A DNA stretch of 64,000 nucleotides from an uncultured beta proteobacterium (GCA_903893565.1 CAITMU010000082.1:20973-84972); one strand, 5' to 3'. Counted from the first letter of the stretch, positions 1 through 10,007 are shown. Notes: generated by a model from the sequence alone, not told the origin. Translations and numbers: made by a program.

Positions 1-360
1 AGTGTGGCATTTATTATTATGCTATTAGCCGCCCTTTATAATAATCTTTATTATGTGTGGTTTGAGCCTCAATTGCCCTGGTCTGTTTTGCATCAAATTG
101 TTTATGCTATGGGTATGTCGATGGGGATGCCCTCGATGACGTTGATGGTGCTCGATTTATTTCCTCAAAATCGTGGTATGGCCGCTTCCTTGCAAGGGTG
201 TGTGCAATCGATGTCAGCCGCTTTCGTGGCCGCCGTGGCGGCCCCTTTGTGTTCGGCATCAGCCGCTTCCATGGCTTTTGGGGGATTGATTTTTCCTGTG
301 CTGGCTTTGTTGTTGTGGATGATCTATCAGGCGTTACCCGATTTGAAAGGACAAGCATGA
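1..360 (+). CDS. MFS drug-resistance transporter, C-terminal fragment
   Basis: This is the C-terminal end of a membrane transporter whose start lies before the window. The frame is open from the first base. About 119 residues are visible, with three or four hydrophobic segments and a loop containing FPQNRGMAASLQG. That loop resembles the one before the last helices of Bcr/CflA-type major facilitator efflux pumps, which export drugs or small metabolites across the inner membrane by proton antiport. The stop TGA overlaps the ATG of the next gene, so the two are probably translationally coupled. The substrate cannot be read from this fragment, and the family call rests on its last quarter only. 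Confidence 0.7.
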   Translation, partial: SVAFIIMLLAALYNNLYYVWFEPQLPWSVLHQIVYAMGMSMGMPSMTLMVLDLFPQNRGMAASLQGCVQSMSAAFVAAVAAPLCSASAASMAFGGLIFPVLALLLWMIYQALPDLKGQA

Positions 361-1388
361 GCGCATTAGAAGGTTGGCGTGAAGAAAAGCAGGCCGCATA
401 CCTCTATCACGTGGTGGCCAGCACCGAAGCGGGGACGTCGCGTCAGGCTTTATTTTTAGAGTTGGCAGGAGAGGCTGAAAAGCAAGCCGCCATTTGGGGC
501 AAAATAGCGACCGAAGCAGGCCTCACATTGCCTGCGTATACGGCGGATGTGCGTACTCGGTTGGTCGCCGCTTTGGTCAGAAAATGGGGCGCGCGAGCCT
601 TAAGGAGCGTGCTCTCGGCCATGAAAGTGCGCGGTATGTCTTTATACACACAGCCAGCTTTAGGCCACGTCTCATCGAAACCCGGTAGTGAGCTTGCCTA
701 CCGCCATAAAGGGGTTGCACACGGTAGCAATTTAAGAGCGGCGGTGTTTGGAGTCAATGATGGATTGATTTCCAATGCGAGTCTTATTTTAGGCGTGGCA
801 GGGGCGAATGCTAACCAGCATTGGATTATTCTGAGCGCAGCCGCTGGCTTGATGGCCGGAGCTTTCTCAATGGCCGCGGGAGAGTATATTTCCGTACGCT
901 CGCAACGCGAAATGTTTGAGTATCAAATTGGTTTGGAAAAAGAGGAGCTCGATCAGTACCCGGAAGCGGAGGCTGAGGAGCTCGCTTTAATTTATCAAGC
1001 ACGGGGAATTAACCGCGAAGATGCTCAGCATATGGCCAGCACCTTGATGGCCCATCCTGCGCGCGCTCTGGATACCTTGGCACGTGAAGAATTGGGGATT
1101 AATCCCGATGATTTAGCTTCTCCAATGGCGGCGGCGGGCTATTCGTTTTTTTCCTTTGCCATCGGGGCGGCGATTCCTTTATTGCCCTTTTGCGTGGGGT
1201 TAAGTCCCCATAGCCTGACTTATAGCCTGACTTTAACGGGGATAGGGTTATTTGCGGTGGGAGCGGTATTGTCTTTATTTACCGGACGACATGCGCTGTG
1301 GAGTGGATTAAGAATGTGGGCGATTGGCGTGCTGGCGGGCGCAGTAAGCTTTGGTGTGGGTCAGTTTCTGGGGGTCGTTGTTCAGTAG
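357..1388 (+). CDS. VIT1/CCC1 family protein with N-terminal ferritin-like domain
   Basis: Predicted 343-residue inner-membrane protein. Residues 1-110 are helical and look like the erythrin (ferritin-like) domain fused to VIT1/CCC1 iron or manganese transporters in proteobacteria. From about residue 120 come the VIT hallmarks FGVNDGLISN and MAAGEYISVRSQ, followed by three hydrophobic segments. Members usually export Fe or Mn from the cytoplasm, and MbfA-type proteins respond to iron and peroxide. Odd point: where erythrin domains usually show a Glu-x-x-His metal motif, this one reads EAEKQAAIW, so the di-iron site may be altered. I chose the ATG overlapping the upstream TGA; a longer frame from 198 would run through the MFS gene. 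Confidence 0.8.
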   Translation: MSALEGWREEKQAAYLYHVVASTEAGTSRQALFLELAGEAEKQAAIWGKIATEAGLTLPAYTADVRTRLVAALVRKWGARALRSVLSAMKVRGMSLYTQPALGHVSSKPGSELAYRHKGVAHGSNLRAAVFGVNDGLISNASLILGVAGANANQHWIILSAAAGLMAGAFSMAAGEYISVRSQREMFEYQIGLEKEELDQYPEAEAEELALIYQARGINREDAQHMASTLMAHPARALDTLAREELGINPDDLASPMAAAGYSFFSFAIGAAIPLLPFCVGLSPHSLTYSLTLTGIGLFAVGAVLSLFTGRHALWSGLRMWAIGVLAGAVSFGVGQFLGVVVQ

Positions 1389-1408
1389 CCTGAGGCGAAA
1401 AGTTTTTC

Positions 1409-1440
1409 TTGGTCTGAGAGGCTTTTCATCTACCTTGAAT
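1409..1440 (+). promoter_or_regulatory. possible metH promoter
   Basis: TTGGTC (1409-1414) and TACCTT (1431-1436) are separated by 16 bases and would place a transcription start just before the structured metH leader at 1442. Both boxes match the sigma-70 consensus only partly. I rank it mainly because a promoter is needed upstream of the leader and nothing better is visible. Confidence 0.2.
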
Positions 1441-1441
1441 C

Positions 1442-1509
1442 GAAGGCGCATCAGGAGCGGGTTGATTAGCAGTGAAACCATAGCGCTTCACCCAAACGCT
1501 CCGATCAAC
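1442..1509 (+). ncRNA. SAH-riboswitch-like pseudoknot in the metH leader
   Basis: The leader folds into the layout of the S-adenosylhomocysteine riboswitch. P1 is GAAGGCGC (1442-1449) with GCGCTTC (1483-1489), with one bulged G. P2 is GGTT (1460-1463) with AACC (1476-1479). The pseudoknot is GGAGCG (1454-1459) with CGCTCC (1497-1502). The strings AGGAGCG and CAAACG also recall conserved positions of that class. SAH riboswitches are known upstream of ahcY, metF and metH in proteobacteria and switch on SAH recycling when SAH is high. A competing helix is possible: GTTGAT (1461-1466) with ATCAAC (1504-1509). The class assignment is from memory of the consensus; the pairing is visible. Confidence 0.5.
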
Positions 1510-1618
1510 GATCTCTAATGATAGGGCCTTACGATGGACTCAAGCAGGCCCGTGTTAAAATCACTTTTTACACTTAGCGTAATGCTTAAATGGGGGCATT
1601 CGCCCACCGAAAAAATAT

Positions 1619-4600
1619 ATGAACACTGCCTTGTTTGATTCTCTGCAAAACGCCTTATCTGAAAGAATTCTCATACTCGATGGCGCGATGGGAACCATGA
1701 TTCAGCGCCACAAGTTAAGCGAAAAAGATTATCGGGGTGAGCGCTTTGCGGACTTTGGTTTTGATGTGAAAGGCAACAATGAGCTCTTGGTGCTCACCCA
1801 ACCGCACATTATTCAACAGATCCATGAGCAATACCTGGAGGCAGGCTCCGATATTATTGAGACCAATACCTTTGGCGCGCAACGCATTGCACAGGCCGAC
1901 TATCACATGGAGTCGCTCGCCTATGAAATGAATGTATGCGCGGCGCGTTTGGCCAAAGCCGCTTGTCTGAAATACTCAACACCCGAACGTCCGCGGTTTG
2001 CCGCAGGCGCTTTTGGTCCAACCCCTAAGACCGCATCGATTTCCCCAGATGTCAATGATGCAGGGGCGAGAAATGTGACCTTTGATGAGCTGGTTGCCGC
2101 TTATCTTGATCAAGCTCGAGCGTTGCATGAAGGGGGGGTGGATTTGTTTTTAGTGGAAACCATTTTCGACACTCTCAATGCCAAGGCTGCCCTGTTTGCC
2201 ATTGAGACTTTTTTCGATGAATGTAATTTACGCTATCCCGTGATGATTTCGGGTACGGTCACCGATGCCTCTGGACGTATTTTATCGGGACAAACGGTAG
2301 AAGGCTTTTGGAACTCCGTTCGCCATGCCAAGCCCATTACCATTGGCTTAAATTGTGCTCTGGGCGCCTCTCTCATGCGACCCTATATTGCAGAATTATC
2401 AAAAATTTGCGATACACGGATCTGCGTTTACCCCAATGCGGGCCTACCCAATCCGATGAGTGATACGGGCTTTGATGAAACGCCGGCCATTACCGCCTCC
2501 TTGTTAAAGGAGTTTGCGCAAGCCGGGTTTGTGAATGTGGCCGGAGGGTGTTGTGGGACGACACCGGAACATATTCGTGCGGTTGCTGAGGCGGTCAAAA
2601 ATCTCCCTACACGGGTGGTGCCTGTGGTGGATCCTTTGTTGCGCTTATCAGGCTTGGAGCCCATGAATATCGGGGTCGATTCACTGTTTGTGAATGTCGG
2701 TGAACGAACCAATGTGACAGGTTCTCGTGCGTTTGCTCGTTTGATCCTGAACGAGCAGTACGATGAAGCCTTGGTGGTAGCGCGTCAGCAAGTGGAAAAT
2801 GGCGCGCAGGTGATCGATATCAATATGGATGAGGCGATGCTCGATTCTAAGGCTGCCATGGTGCGGTTTTTGAATTTGCTAGCCGGTGAACCGGATATCT
2901 CCCGCGTACCCGTGATGCTCGATTCCTCTAAATGGGAAGTCATCGAGGCAGGCTTAAAGTGCGTGCAAGGCAAGTGCATCGTTAATTCGATCAGTATGAA
3001 AGAAGGAGAAGAGAGTTTTTTGCGTCAAGCGCGTTTGTGTAAGCGTTTTGGTGCCGCCGTGATCGTGATGGCCTTTGATGAAGAGGGGCAAGCCGATACG
3101 TTTAAGCGCAAAACCGAGATTTGTCAGAGAGCCTATCGCCTATTGACCCAATCGGTGGGCTTTGCCCCCGAAGACATTATTTTTGACCCAAATATCTTTG
3201 CGATTGCCACCGGCATCGAAGAGCACAATAACTATGCGGTGGATTTTATCGAGGCCACACGCTGGATTCGAGAACACTTACCGCTGGCCAAGGTCAGTGG
3301 TGGTGTGTCTAACGTGAGTTTTTCATTTCGAGGCAATGACCCGGCCCGTGAAGCCATTCATACCGTGTTTCTTTTTCATGCGATCAAAGCGGGCATGACG
3401 ATGGGCATTGTGAATGCCGGTATGGTTGGGGTCTATGATGAGCTGGCCCCAGAGCTTCGAGAGCGGGTAGAAGATGTGGTATTGAATCGTCGACCTGATG
3501 CGACCGAACGTATGATTGAATTCGCCTCGAGCCTTAAAGCCGGAGAAGCCAAGGCGGAGGAAACCTTGGCGTGGCGTCAGGAGTCGGTAGAAAAACGCCT
3601 TGCCCATGCTCTAGTTCATGGGTTGACGCAGTGGATTGCAGAGGATACTGAGGAGGCACGTCAAAAAGTGGCTGCCCGCAATGGTCGGCCCATTGAAGTG
3701 ATCGAAGGCCCGTTAATGGATGGCATGAATATTGTGGGAGACTTATTTGGCGCGGGCAAAATGTTCTTGCCTCAAGTGGTCAAGTCAGCTCGAGTCATGA
3801 AACAAGCGGTGGCATTGTTGGTCCCCTATATTGAAGAGGAAAAAGCACGTCTTGCGACGCAGTCAGGACACGCCGCAAAGGCTAAAGGTAAGATCGTGAT
3901 TGCCACGGTGAAAGGCGATGTTCATGACATTGGGAAAAATATTGTTTCCGTAGTTTTGCAATGTAATAATTTCGAAGTCGTCAACATGGGGGTCATGGTG
4001 CCTTGCCAGAAAATCTTGGATACCGCCCGCGAGCAAAACGCCGATATTATTGGTTTGTCGGGTTTGATAACCCCGTCCTTGGAAGAGATGGCGCATGTGG
4101 CGCAGGAAATGCAACGGCAAGGCTTTAGTATTCCGTTGTTGATTGGCGGGGCGACCACCTCACGCATGCACACGGCTGTAAAAATAGCCCCCGGTTATTC
4201 GGCTGGGCCCACGGTGTGGGTGCCGGATGCCTCTCGTAGCGTGAGTGTGTGTAGTGGTCTTTTAAGTGAGGACCACTTGCAGAGAAAAGCCTATCTCGAT
4301 GAGTTGCAAACAGACTACGATAAATTAAGAACCCAACACGCAGCGAAAAAAGGCCCTGAGATTATTTCGCTTCGAGAGGCACGGCTTAATCGGTTTAAAA
4401 CAGACTGGCAAAAGGCTGCACCTTTTAAACCGGCTCAGTTGGGGGTGAAGTTACTTAAAAATTATGATTTAAATGAAATCGCTCGTTATATCGACTGGGG
4501 ACCTTTTTTCCAGACTTGGGATTTGGCAGGCCCTTATCCACAAATATTGGATGATGCTGTTGTGGGGGTAGAGGCACGTAAAGTATTCAAAGACGCGCAA

Positions 4601-5344
4601 GTGTTATTAAAAAAAATCATCGACGGCCAATGGTTGCAGGCCCACGGGGTGTTGGGGTTATGGCCCGCTAATAGTGTGAATGAGGGTGATGATATTGAGA
4701 TTTACGCTGATGAAAAGCGTAATCGGGTGCTCATGACCTGGCACAATCTACGTCAGCAAAATCGAAAACCCACAGGCAATCCGAACCTCAGCTTAGCCGA
4801 TTTTGTGGCGCCTGCCGACAGCCAAATCAAGGATTACGTGGGCGCTTTTGCTCTGAGCACCGGTTTGGGGATTGAAAAGAAATTAGCCGAATACGAAAAA
4901 CAGCACGATGACTACAATGCCATTATGTTAAAAGCACTGGCCGATCGTTTGGCAGAAGCATTTGCTGAATTGCTGCACTTACGAGTCAGGCGTGAGTTTT
5001 GGGGATACGCCGAAAAAGAATCGTTGGATAACGCTTCCCTGGTCGCAGAAAAATATCGAGGGGTTCGACCCGCACCCGGGTATCCTGCCTGTCCGGATCA
5101 CACCGAGAAACAAGCGCTATTTGAACTCCTAGATGCAAAGCGCGCAGGCTTAACGCTGACGGAGAGTTTTGCGATGTGGCCTGCCTCCTCGGTGAGTGGC
5201 TTTTATTTGGCGCATCCACAAGCACAATACTTCGCGATTGGTCGGGTGGGTAAAGATCAGGTGAGTGATTATGCCAAAAGAAAAGATGAGACACTGCAAG
5301 ACACGGAGCGTTGGTTAGCTCCCGTATTGGCTTATGAGCGATAA
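1619..5344 (+). CDS. metH: cobalamin-dependent methionine synthase
   Basis: Cytoplasmic enzyme moving a methyl group from 5-methyltetrahydrofolate to homocysteine through cobalamin; last step of methionine synthesis. At 1241 residues it is full length (E. coli about 1227) with all four modules. The homocysteine domain has the zinc cysteines in [10 protein letters not shown] (near 310). The folate domain has [13 protein letters not shown] (near 360). The cobalamin domain has GDVHDIGKN (near 766), whose His is the lower cobalt ligand. The reactivation domain has [12 protein letters not shown] (near 1150), which binds S-adenosylmethionine. No clear Shine-Dalgarno precedes the ATG. A GGGC/GCCC hairpin (1594-1605) lies just upstream, and the leader carries a likely SAH-sensing RNA. 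The 3' end overlaps the next gene by 11 bases. Confidence 0.97.
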   Translation: MNTALFDSLQNALSERILILDGAMGTMIQRHKLSEKDYRGERFADFGFDVKGNNELLVLTQPHIIQQIHEQYLEAGSDIIETNTFGAQRIAQADYHMESLAYEMNVCAARLAKAACLKYSTPERPRFAAGAFGPTPKTASISPDVNDAGARNVTFDELVAAYLDQARALHEGGVDLFLVETIFDTLNAKAALFAIETFFDECNLRYPVMISGTVTDASGRILSGQTVEGFWNSVRHAKPITIGLNCALGASLMRPYIAELSKICDTRICVYPNAGLPNPMSDTGFDETPAITASLLKEFAQAGFVNVAGGCCGTTPEHIRAVAEAVKNLPTRVVPVVDPLLRLSGLEPMNIGVDSLFVNVGERTNVTGSRAFARLILNEQYDEALVVARQQVENGAQVIDINMDEAMLDSKAAMVRFLNLLAGEPDISRVPVMLDSSKWEVIEAGLKCVQGKCIVNSISMKEGEESFLRQARLCKRFGAAVIVMAFDEEGQADTFKRKTEICQRAYRLLTQSVGFAPEDIIFDPNIFAIATGIEEHNNYAVDFIEATRWIREHLPLAKVSGGVSNVSFSFRGNDPAREAIHTVFLFHAIKAGMTMGIVNAGMVGVYDELAPELRERVEDVVLNRRPDATERMIEFASSLKAGEAKAEETLAWRQESVEKRLAHALVHGLTQWIAEDTEEARQKVAARNGRPIEVIEGPLMDGMNIVGDLFGAGKMFLPQVVKSARVMKQAVALLVPYIEEEKARLATQSGHAAKAKGKIVIATVKGDVHDIGKNIVSVVLQCNNFEVVNMGVMVPCQKILDTAREQNADIIGLSGLITPSLEEMAHVAQEMQRQGFSIPLLIGGATTSRMHTAVKIAPGYSAGPTVWVPDASRSVSVCSGLLSEDHLQRKAYLDELQTDYDKLRTQHAAKKGPEIISLREARLNRFKTDWQKAAPFKPAQLGVKLLKNYDLNEIARYIDWGPFFQTWDLAGPYPQILDDAVVGVEARKVFKDAQVLLKKIIDGQWLQAHGVLGLWPANSVNEGDDIEIYADEKRNRVLMTWHNLRQQNRKPTGNPNLSLADFVAPADSQIKDYVGAFALSTGLGIEKKLAEYEKQHDDYNAIMLKALADRLAEAFAELLHLRVRREFWGYAEKESLDNASLVAEKYRGVRPAPGYPACPDHTEKQALFELLDAKRAGLTLTESFAMWPASSVSGFYLAHPQAQYFAIGRVGKDQVSDYAKRKDETLQDTERWLAPVLAYER

Positions 5345-6113
5345 ATCTTTTAGTCATGAAGAAGCGTTAGCGCAAAGATTTGCGCATCAAGGTTATTTGG
5401 TTTTGCCAAAAATGGCGCCATTGGCGATGGTAGAAGGGCTACGCGCTTTGGCACTCGAAGACTTGCAACAGTCGATTCTGCCCGTGGAGTATGAGGCGCA
5501 GACGCATTACCCTGGTGCCCCCGCTTCATTAGAGGCCGTGGGGGGCAAAACGGTGCGCCGTTTACTTCAGGCTTATGCGCGCGATGAGAGGGTTCGAGCC
5601 TGGGCACGTTTTGCTCCGCTCATTCGTTGGCTAGAAAAATTAATGGCAGAGCCCGTCTTGATGTCCCAAGCCCATCACAATTGTATTATGACTAAGAATC
5701 CTCACTTTAGTAGTTTGACACAGTGGCATCAAGATATTCGGTATTGGCGCTTTGAGCGTCCCGAGCTCATTTCCACTTGGTTAGCCTTGGGGGAGGAGAC
5801 GCTGGATAATGGTTGTTTGCAAGTAATCCCCGGCTCCCATCTGATGAGTTACCAAAGTGAGCAGTTTGATAAAGAGCATTTTTTTCGTGATGATCTACCT
5901 CAAAATCAAGCGTTGATTCATACCAGTTGCCCCGTGCCGTTAGAGGCGGGCGATGTGTTGTTGTTTCATTGTCGTTTGTTTCATGCGGCATCGGCTAATC
6001 ATACCGAGCAAACCAAATTATCACTGGTTCACACTTATCATGGGGTTAGCAACCCGGCCTGTGAGGGCACGCGTTCAGCACAATGGACGAGTATCGCAAT
6101 GCGGGGAACCTGA
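5334..6113 (+). CDS. phytanoyl-CoA dioxygenase (PhyH) family protein
   Basis: A 259-residue non-heme Fe(II)/2-oxoglutarate oxygenase. The metal triad is visible: His and Asp in WHQDIRYW (about residues 130-137) and a distal His in HCRLFHAA (about 211-218). A later Arg/Lys-rich stretch could hold 2-oxoglutarate. PhyH enzymes hydroxylate fatty-acyl or other small substrates, and the substrate here is unknown. The ATG lies inside the last codons of metH, giving an 11-base overlap and probable coupling. That pairing with a methionine enzyme is unexplained. It is followed by mpl after 70 bases. Confidence 0.85.
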   Translation: MSDKSFSHEEALAQRFAHQGYLVLPKMAPLAMVEGLRALALEDLQQSILPVEYEAQTHYPGAPASLEAVGGKTVRRLLQAYARDERVRAWARFAPLIRWLEKLMAEPVLMSQAHHNCIMTKNPHFSSLTQWHQDIRYWRFERPELISTWLALGEETLDNGCLQVIPGSHLMSYQSEQFDKEHFFRDDLPQNQALIHTSCPVPLEAGDVLLFHCRLFHAASANHTEQTKLSLVHTYHGVSNPACEGTRSAQWTSIAMRGT

Positions 6114-6183
6114 GCTTGGCTAGCGTGTCGGGCGTTATTAGTCGGTATTCGTTGTGGGTGTTTAATGAAATGAGATCTTACTG

Positions 6184-7542
6184 ATGCATATTCACATTGT
6201 AGGGATTTGCGGCACCTTTATGGGGGGGCTGGCTACGGTCGCTAGAAGTGCGGGTCATCAGGTGACCGGTTGTGATGCCAATGTTTATCCGCCGATGAGT
6301 ACCCAACTTCAGGCCCAGGGGATTGAATTAATCGAGGGTTTTGATGCCGATCAAATTCAATTAAAACCCGACTTATTTATTATTGGTAATGTGGTGTCGC
6401 GCGGCAATCCTTTAATGGAAGCGATCTTAAATGCGCGACTTCATTACACCAGTGGTCCTCAGTGGTTAGCGCAAAGCGTTTTACAAGAAAAATGGGTGTT
6501 GGCCGTAGCGGGCACACACGGCAAGACGACCACCACCTCGATGCTCGCGTGGATGCTGGAATATGCCAAGCTTGAGCCGGGGTTTTTGATTGGTGGGGTT
6601 TCGCAAAACTTTGGCCTTTCGGCGCGTTTATCCCAGTCAAATTACTTTGTGATAGAGGCCGATGAATACGACACGGCGTTTTTTGATAAACGCTCAAAAT
6701 TTGTGCACTACCATCCGCGAACCTTGATTCTGAATAATTTAGAATTCGATCACGCGGATATTTTTGCGGATCTATCGGCGATAGAAACCCAATTTCATCA
6801 TTTGGTACGCACCGTCCCCGGTGAGGGTCGTATTGTGTGTCATGGAAAGGATCAGAACCTGAAGCGCGTCTTAGAACGGGGTTGTTGGACGCCAGTGACT
6901 TACTTTGCAAGTCCTGAGGGTTGGCAAGCGGTGGATCGCGATCAAGCAGGGTTTGGCGTGTTAAAAGAAGGGGTTTTTCAAGGACGAGTGCAGTGGGATC
7001 TGATCGGCGAGCACAATATCAGTAATGCACTAGCGGCGATGATCGCCGCTACTGAATTGGGCGTTAAACCTCAGGTGGCGATCGAAGCCTTAAGCACTTT
7101 TAAAAACGTGAAGCGACGCATGGAATTAAAGGCCCAAGTCGCTGGTGTCAATGTCTATGATGATTTCGCGCATCATCCAACAGCGATCAAGACCACGATT
7201 CAGGGCCTACGTGAAAAAATCGGCAAAGCCCGTTTGATTGCGGTGTTAGAGCCGCGCTCGAATACGTTAAAGCAAGGGGTTTTGAAAGAACAACTGGCCG
7301 ATAGCTTAAATCAGGCTGATGCGGTATTTTGTTATAGCGCAGGACTGGCCTGGGATGTAGGTCAAGCGTTATCCGCATTGGGAGATAAACTAACGGTGGA
7401 GACGCAGTTCGAGACTTTATTGGATCGCTTAAGTGGGAGCCTGCGTCCCGGTGACTTTGTACTCATTATGAGTAATGGCGGTTTTAATGGCTTGCATGGG
7501 AAGCTCATCGAACGGTTAACGGCTAAAGCGCTTAATCAGTGA
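6184..7542 (+). CDS. mpl: UDP-MurNAc:L-Ala-gamma-D-Glu-meso-DAP ligase
   Basis: Peptidoglycan recycling ligase that attaches recovered tripeptide to UDP-N-acetylmuramate in the cytoplasm. The 452 residues are normal for Mpl. The N-terminal Mur-type Rossmann motif is IVGICGTFMGGLA. The ATP loop AGTHGKTTTTS is near residue 109, EADEYDTAFFDKR (near 158) is typical of Mpl rather than MurC, and the C-terminal domain has DDFAHHPTAI (near 326). The ATG at 6184 is followed at once by IHIVGICG, as in homologues. No strong ribosome site is visible. Orientation and spacing suggest it may be read through from metH-phyH. Confidence 0.95.
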   Translation: MHIHIVGICGTFMGGLATVARSAGHQVTGCDANVYPPMSTQLQAQGIELIEGFDADQIQLKPDLFIIGNVVSRGNPLMEAILNARLHYTSGPQWLAQSVLQEKWVLAVAGTHGKTTTTSMLAWMLEYAKLEPGFLIGGVSQNFGLSARLSQSNYFVIEADEYDTAFFDKRSKFVHYHPRTLILNNLEFDHADIFADLSAIETQFHHLVRTVPGEGRIVCHGKDQNLKRVLERGCWTPVTYFASPEGWQAVDRDQAGFGVLKEGVFQGRVQWDLIGEHNISNALAAMIAATELGVKPQVAIEALSTFKNVKRRMELKAQVAGVNVYDDFAHHPTAIKTTIQGLREKIGKARLIAVLEPRSNTLKQGVLKEQLADSLNQADAVFCYSAGLAWDVGQALSALGDKLTVETQFETLLDRLSGSLRPGDFVLIMSNGGFNGLHGKLIERLTAKALNQ

Positions 7543-7608
7543 TAGGTCGTGTATGGGTTTTTCAGAGATTCGCGTATTCAAGCCCCCTCTTTTTATCGAT
7601 AGTGAAGG

Positions 7609-8802
7609 ATGCCCGTGACCATTCTTGAACGTGATTCGTTAGGTGCTTTTTGTCGTCATACCCATGTGGCATTAGAAGGCAGTCCTCAAGGGCCACTACA
7701 GGGATTACAGTTTGGGTTAAAAGATATTTTTGATGTGGCGGGGCACAAAACGGGATTTGGAAGTCCCGATTGGTTAAAGACGCATGAGCCCGCGCGGGAG
7801 CATGCCGTCGTGTTGCCCCAATTATTAGCTGCAGGTGCTCATCTTGTGGGTAAAACACAGACCGAAGAAATGGCGTTTAGTTTAACGGGTGAAAACGCGC
7901 ATTACGGCACTCCGATTAATCCGTCGGATCCGCGACGCGTACCCGGGGGGTCGTCAAGTGGCTCTGCGGTAGCGGTGGCGGCAGGATTGGTGGATTTTGC
8001 TATCGGAAGCGATACCGGGGGATCGGTGCGTGGGCCTGCCAGTTTTTGTGGTATTTACGGCATTCGTCCGAGCCATGGCCGTATTGATCTGACCGGAGCG
8101 TGTGCCTTGGCCAGAAGCTTTGATACCTGTGGTTGGTTTGCACGTGAGGCGGGGATATTGAATCGTGTGGGTCAGGTCTTGTTAGGCGGCACCGCTAATC
8201 CGCCCGGACGTTTATTGTTGGCCCAAGATGCCTTTGCTCTATTAGATGAGCCCCTGCGAGAGGCTTTGCGACCGGGAGTAGAGCGTTTGAGGCAGCACTT
8301 AGGGGGGGCTAAACCGGTGATGGTCTGTGAGCCAGGGTTTTCGCATTGGTTTGAGGTGTTTCGTGAATTGCAATTTGCTGAAATTTGGCAGGAGCATCGG
8401 GCCTGGGTTGAGGAGGTTCATCCACAGTTTGGGGCTGCCGTGGCGCATCGATTTAAGGCGGTGGCCAAGACGGACCCAATAGTGGTAGAACGGTGCAAGA
8501 AGGCGCGCGAATCGATCGCCCTGGGGTTGGAGCATTTACTGGTCAATCAGGCGGTCTTGGTGATACCCACAATGCCTGATATTGCTCCTTTTAAGCAGGC
8601 TCCACCGGCCGATACCATGATTTTTCGAGAACGGGCGATGTCCTTGCTGTGTATCGCAGGGCTGGGTCGATTGCCCCAGTTAAGCTTGCCTTGGGCGCGT
8701 TTTAATGGTTGTCCATTAGGTATTTCCTTGGTGGCAGCCCGAGGCGAGGATGAAATGTTGCTGGCGTTGGCAGAGCGCCTCGGTGCTGGACCGCTGGACT
8801 AA
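7609..8802 (+). CDS. amidase signature family enzyme, AMI1-like
   Basis: A 397-residue amidase with the full Ser-cisSer-Lys triad: Lys38 in GLKDIFDV, the cis-Ser in GGSSSGS (about 114-120) and the nucleophile in GSDTGGSVRG (about 133-142). The segment around KDIFDVAG...TGFGSPDW resembles plant AMI1 (indole-3-acetamide hydrolase)-type amidases and bacterial relatives, so a small aromatic or aliphatic amide is a reasonable guess, not shown. Start: ATG at 7609 touches the ribosome site GAAGG directly, whereas GTG at 7615 has a normal spacing of 6 bases and may be the real start, two codons shorter. It converges with the following oxidoreductase gene. Confidence 0.85.
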   Translation: MPVTILERDSLGAFCRHTHVALEGSPQGPLQGLQFGLKDIFDVAGHKTGFGSPDWLKTHEPAREHAVVLPQLLAAGAHLVGKTQTEEMAFSLTGENAHYGTPINPSDPRRVPGGSSSGSAVAVAAGLVDFAIGSDTGGSVRGPASFCGIYGIRPSHGRIDLTGACALARSFDTCGWFAREAGILNRVGQVLLGGTANPPGRLLLAQDAFALLDEPLREALRPGVERLRQHLGGAKPVMVCEPGFSHWFEVFRELQFAEIWQEHRAWVEEVHPQFGAAVAHRFKAVAKTDPIVVERCKKARESIALGLEHLLVNQAVLVIPTMPDIAPFKQAPPADTMIFRERAMSLLCIAGLGRLPQLSLPWARFNGCPLGISLVAARGEDEMLLALAERLGAGPLD

Positions 8803-8833
8803 GTGGTGCGCATGCTCGAGGCGGCTTCTTTTT

Positions 8834-9754
8834 TTAGCGGACCTTAAAAACCAGTTTTCCCCGAAAATGACGTCCCTGACTGATTTGATGGGCTTGGACG
8901 GCATCGGATAAAGCAAAAACTTTCATTTCTGGTAGGGTAACCGCGCCTTTTTGAATTAAATCCACTATGCGTTCGAGCGCTTTGCGACTACGCCCCACAT
9001 TAGGCCTGAGTGAGTGCTTACCATCGGGCGGAGTTGGGCCGGTGTTACCTGAGGCAATAAAGGCGGCGCGCCCTCCTGGGCGAAGCACAGTAAAGGCTTT
9101 TTTGGCCACATCACCCCCGACCGTATCAAAAACGGCATCGATACCAGAGATCGCCGTGGTAAAGTCCTGGGCGTTGTAATCGATCACTTGATCGGCACCA
9201 AGACTTTTCAAATAGGGGAGGTTGCTGGCACTAGCGGTGCTGATGACTTTTGCACCCAGATGTTTGGCGAGTTGGACGGCAAAGCTTGCCACCCCACCGG
9301 CGCCACCTTGAATCAGAATGGTTTCATTGGCTTTGAGGGCAAGGCAGTCTTCAATGGCAGTTAATGCGGTTAATCCAATCAGGGCAACGGCTGCACATTG
9401 ATCATGACGTAAAGCAGCCGGCTTTCTGGCAATAATATCAGAGCGAATCGCGATTTTTTCCGCATAAGCGCCTTCCTGGCCCACGTCACAGACCCCAAAA
9501 ACCTCATCGCCGATACGCCAGTCGGTCACCCCAGCCCCTAAGGCGCTGACCACCCCAGAAAAATCCCGGCCCATGATATAGGGAAATTGGGTAATGGGGG
9601 CGTAGGTACCATGGCGAACCTTCCAGTCGGCGCCATTGACGCTAGCAAAATGGATATCGACCATCACTTGGCCAGGAGCTAAAACAGGATTAGCCACTTC
9701 TCCGTACTGGATAACTTCCGGTCCCCCGTGTTGCATGAAAAAGGCGGCTTTCAT
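8834..9754 (-). CDS. NADPH:quinone reductase-type (MDR) oxidoreductase
   Basis: A 306-residue zinc-free medium-chain dehydrogenase/reductase. The N-terminal GroES-like part contains MGRDFSGVV and GDEVFGV. The Rossmann loop QGGAGGVASFAVQLAKH lies at about 149-165, followed by the acidic/basic strand typical of NADPH enzymes. Zinc-ligand cysteines of alcohol dehydrogenases are absent. Such enzymes reduce quinones or enones, and the true substrate is unknown. The ATG at 9754 has a good Shine-Dalgarno (AAGGAA). It is divergent from the RIO kinase, with about 250 bases between them. Confidence 0.87.
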   Translation of the reverse strand: MKAAFFMQHGGPEVIQYGEVANPVLAPGQVMVDIHFASVNGADWKVRHGTYAPITQFPYIMGRDFSGVVSALGAGVTDWRIGDEVFGVCDVGQEGAYAEKIAIRSDIIARKPAALRHDQCAAVALIGLTALTAIEDCLALKANETILIQGGAGGVASFAVQLAKHLGAKVISTASASNLPYLKSLGADQVIDYNAQDFTTAISGIDAVFDTVGGDVAKKAFTVLRPGGRAAFIASGNTGPTPPDGKHSLRPNVGRSRKALERIVDLIQKGAVTLPEMKVFALSDAVQAHQISQGRHFRGKLVFKVR

Positions 9755-10007
9755 GGGTGATATTCCTTTTTATAATAAGTGAAGGCAATCCCCTTAAGGG
9801 AGGGCCGTGAAAGAATAAACCCCCAGGGTAGGCCTCAGGGGCAAGAAAGCCTATTCTATCCTTGAAGGGGTGTAGGGTTCTAGTGCAGGGTTTTTTTGCC
9901 AGATGCTGAGAGAATGAAAAGTAGACTTACCCGTAAAAAAGGCATTTTTCTTGATGGCTTTGACCTTGTGGTCCGCAAAAACAGGGGCAACAGCGTACAA
10001 TGGCGGT
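9755..10007. other. divergent intergenic region between MDR oxidoreductase and RIO kinase
   Basis: A 253-base gap that must carry promoters for both directions. On the minus strand an AT-rich TATTATAA stretch sits just before the oxidoreductase ribosome site. On the plus strand TACAAT (9996-10001) lies 6 bases before the kinase ATG. CCCTTAAGGG near 9793 is a perfect 10-base palindrome, and a CCCC...GGGG imperfect hairpin lies around 9820-9842. I cannot assign a regulator. No open frame here looks coding. Confidence 0.4.

Noticed and set aside
1387..1426. Terminator after the VIT-family gene
   Set aside because: AGCCT/AGGCT followed by TTTT is visible, but the stem is only 5 bases with a 27-base loop.
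1389..1618. Cobalamin riboswitch upstream of metH
   Set aside because: No B12 box or CCGCAACGG-type core is present; the fold fits an SAH-type pseudoknot better.
6380..6910. 176-codon frame antisense to mpl
   Set aside because: Shadow frame inside a well-supported gene; its translation shows no domain.
9960..10001. TTGACC...TACAAT promoter for the RIO kinase
   Set aside because: The boxes are 30 bases apart, far beyond the 16-18 needed; TACAAT alone lies only 6 bases before the ATG.
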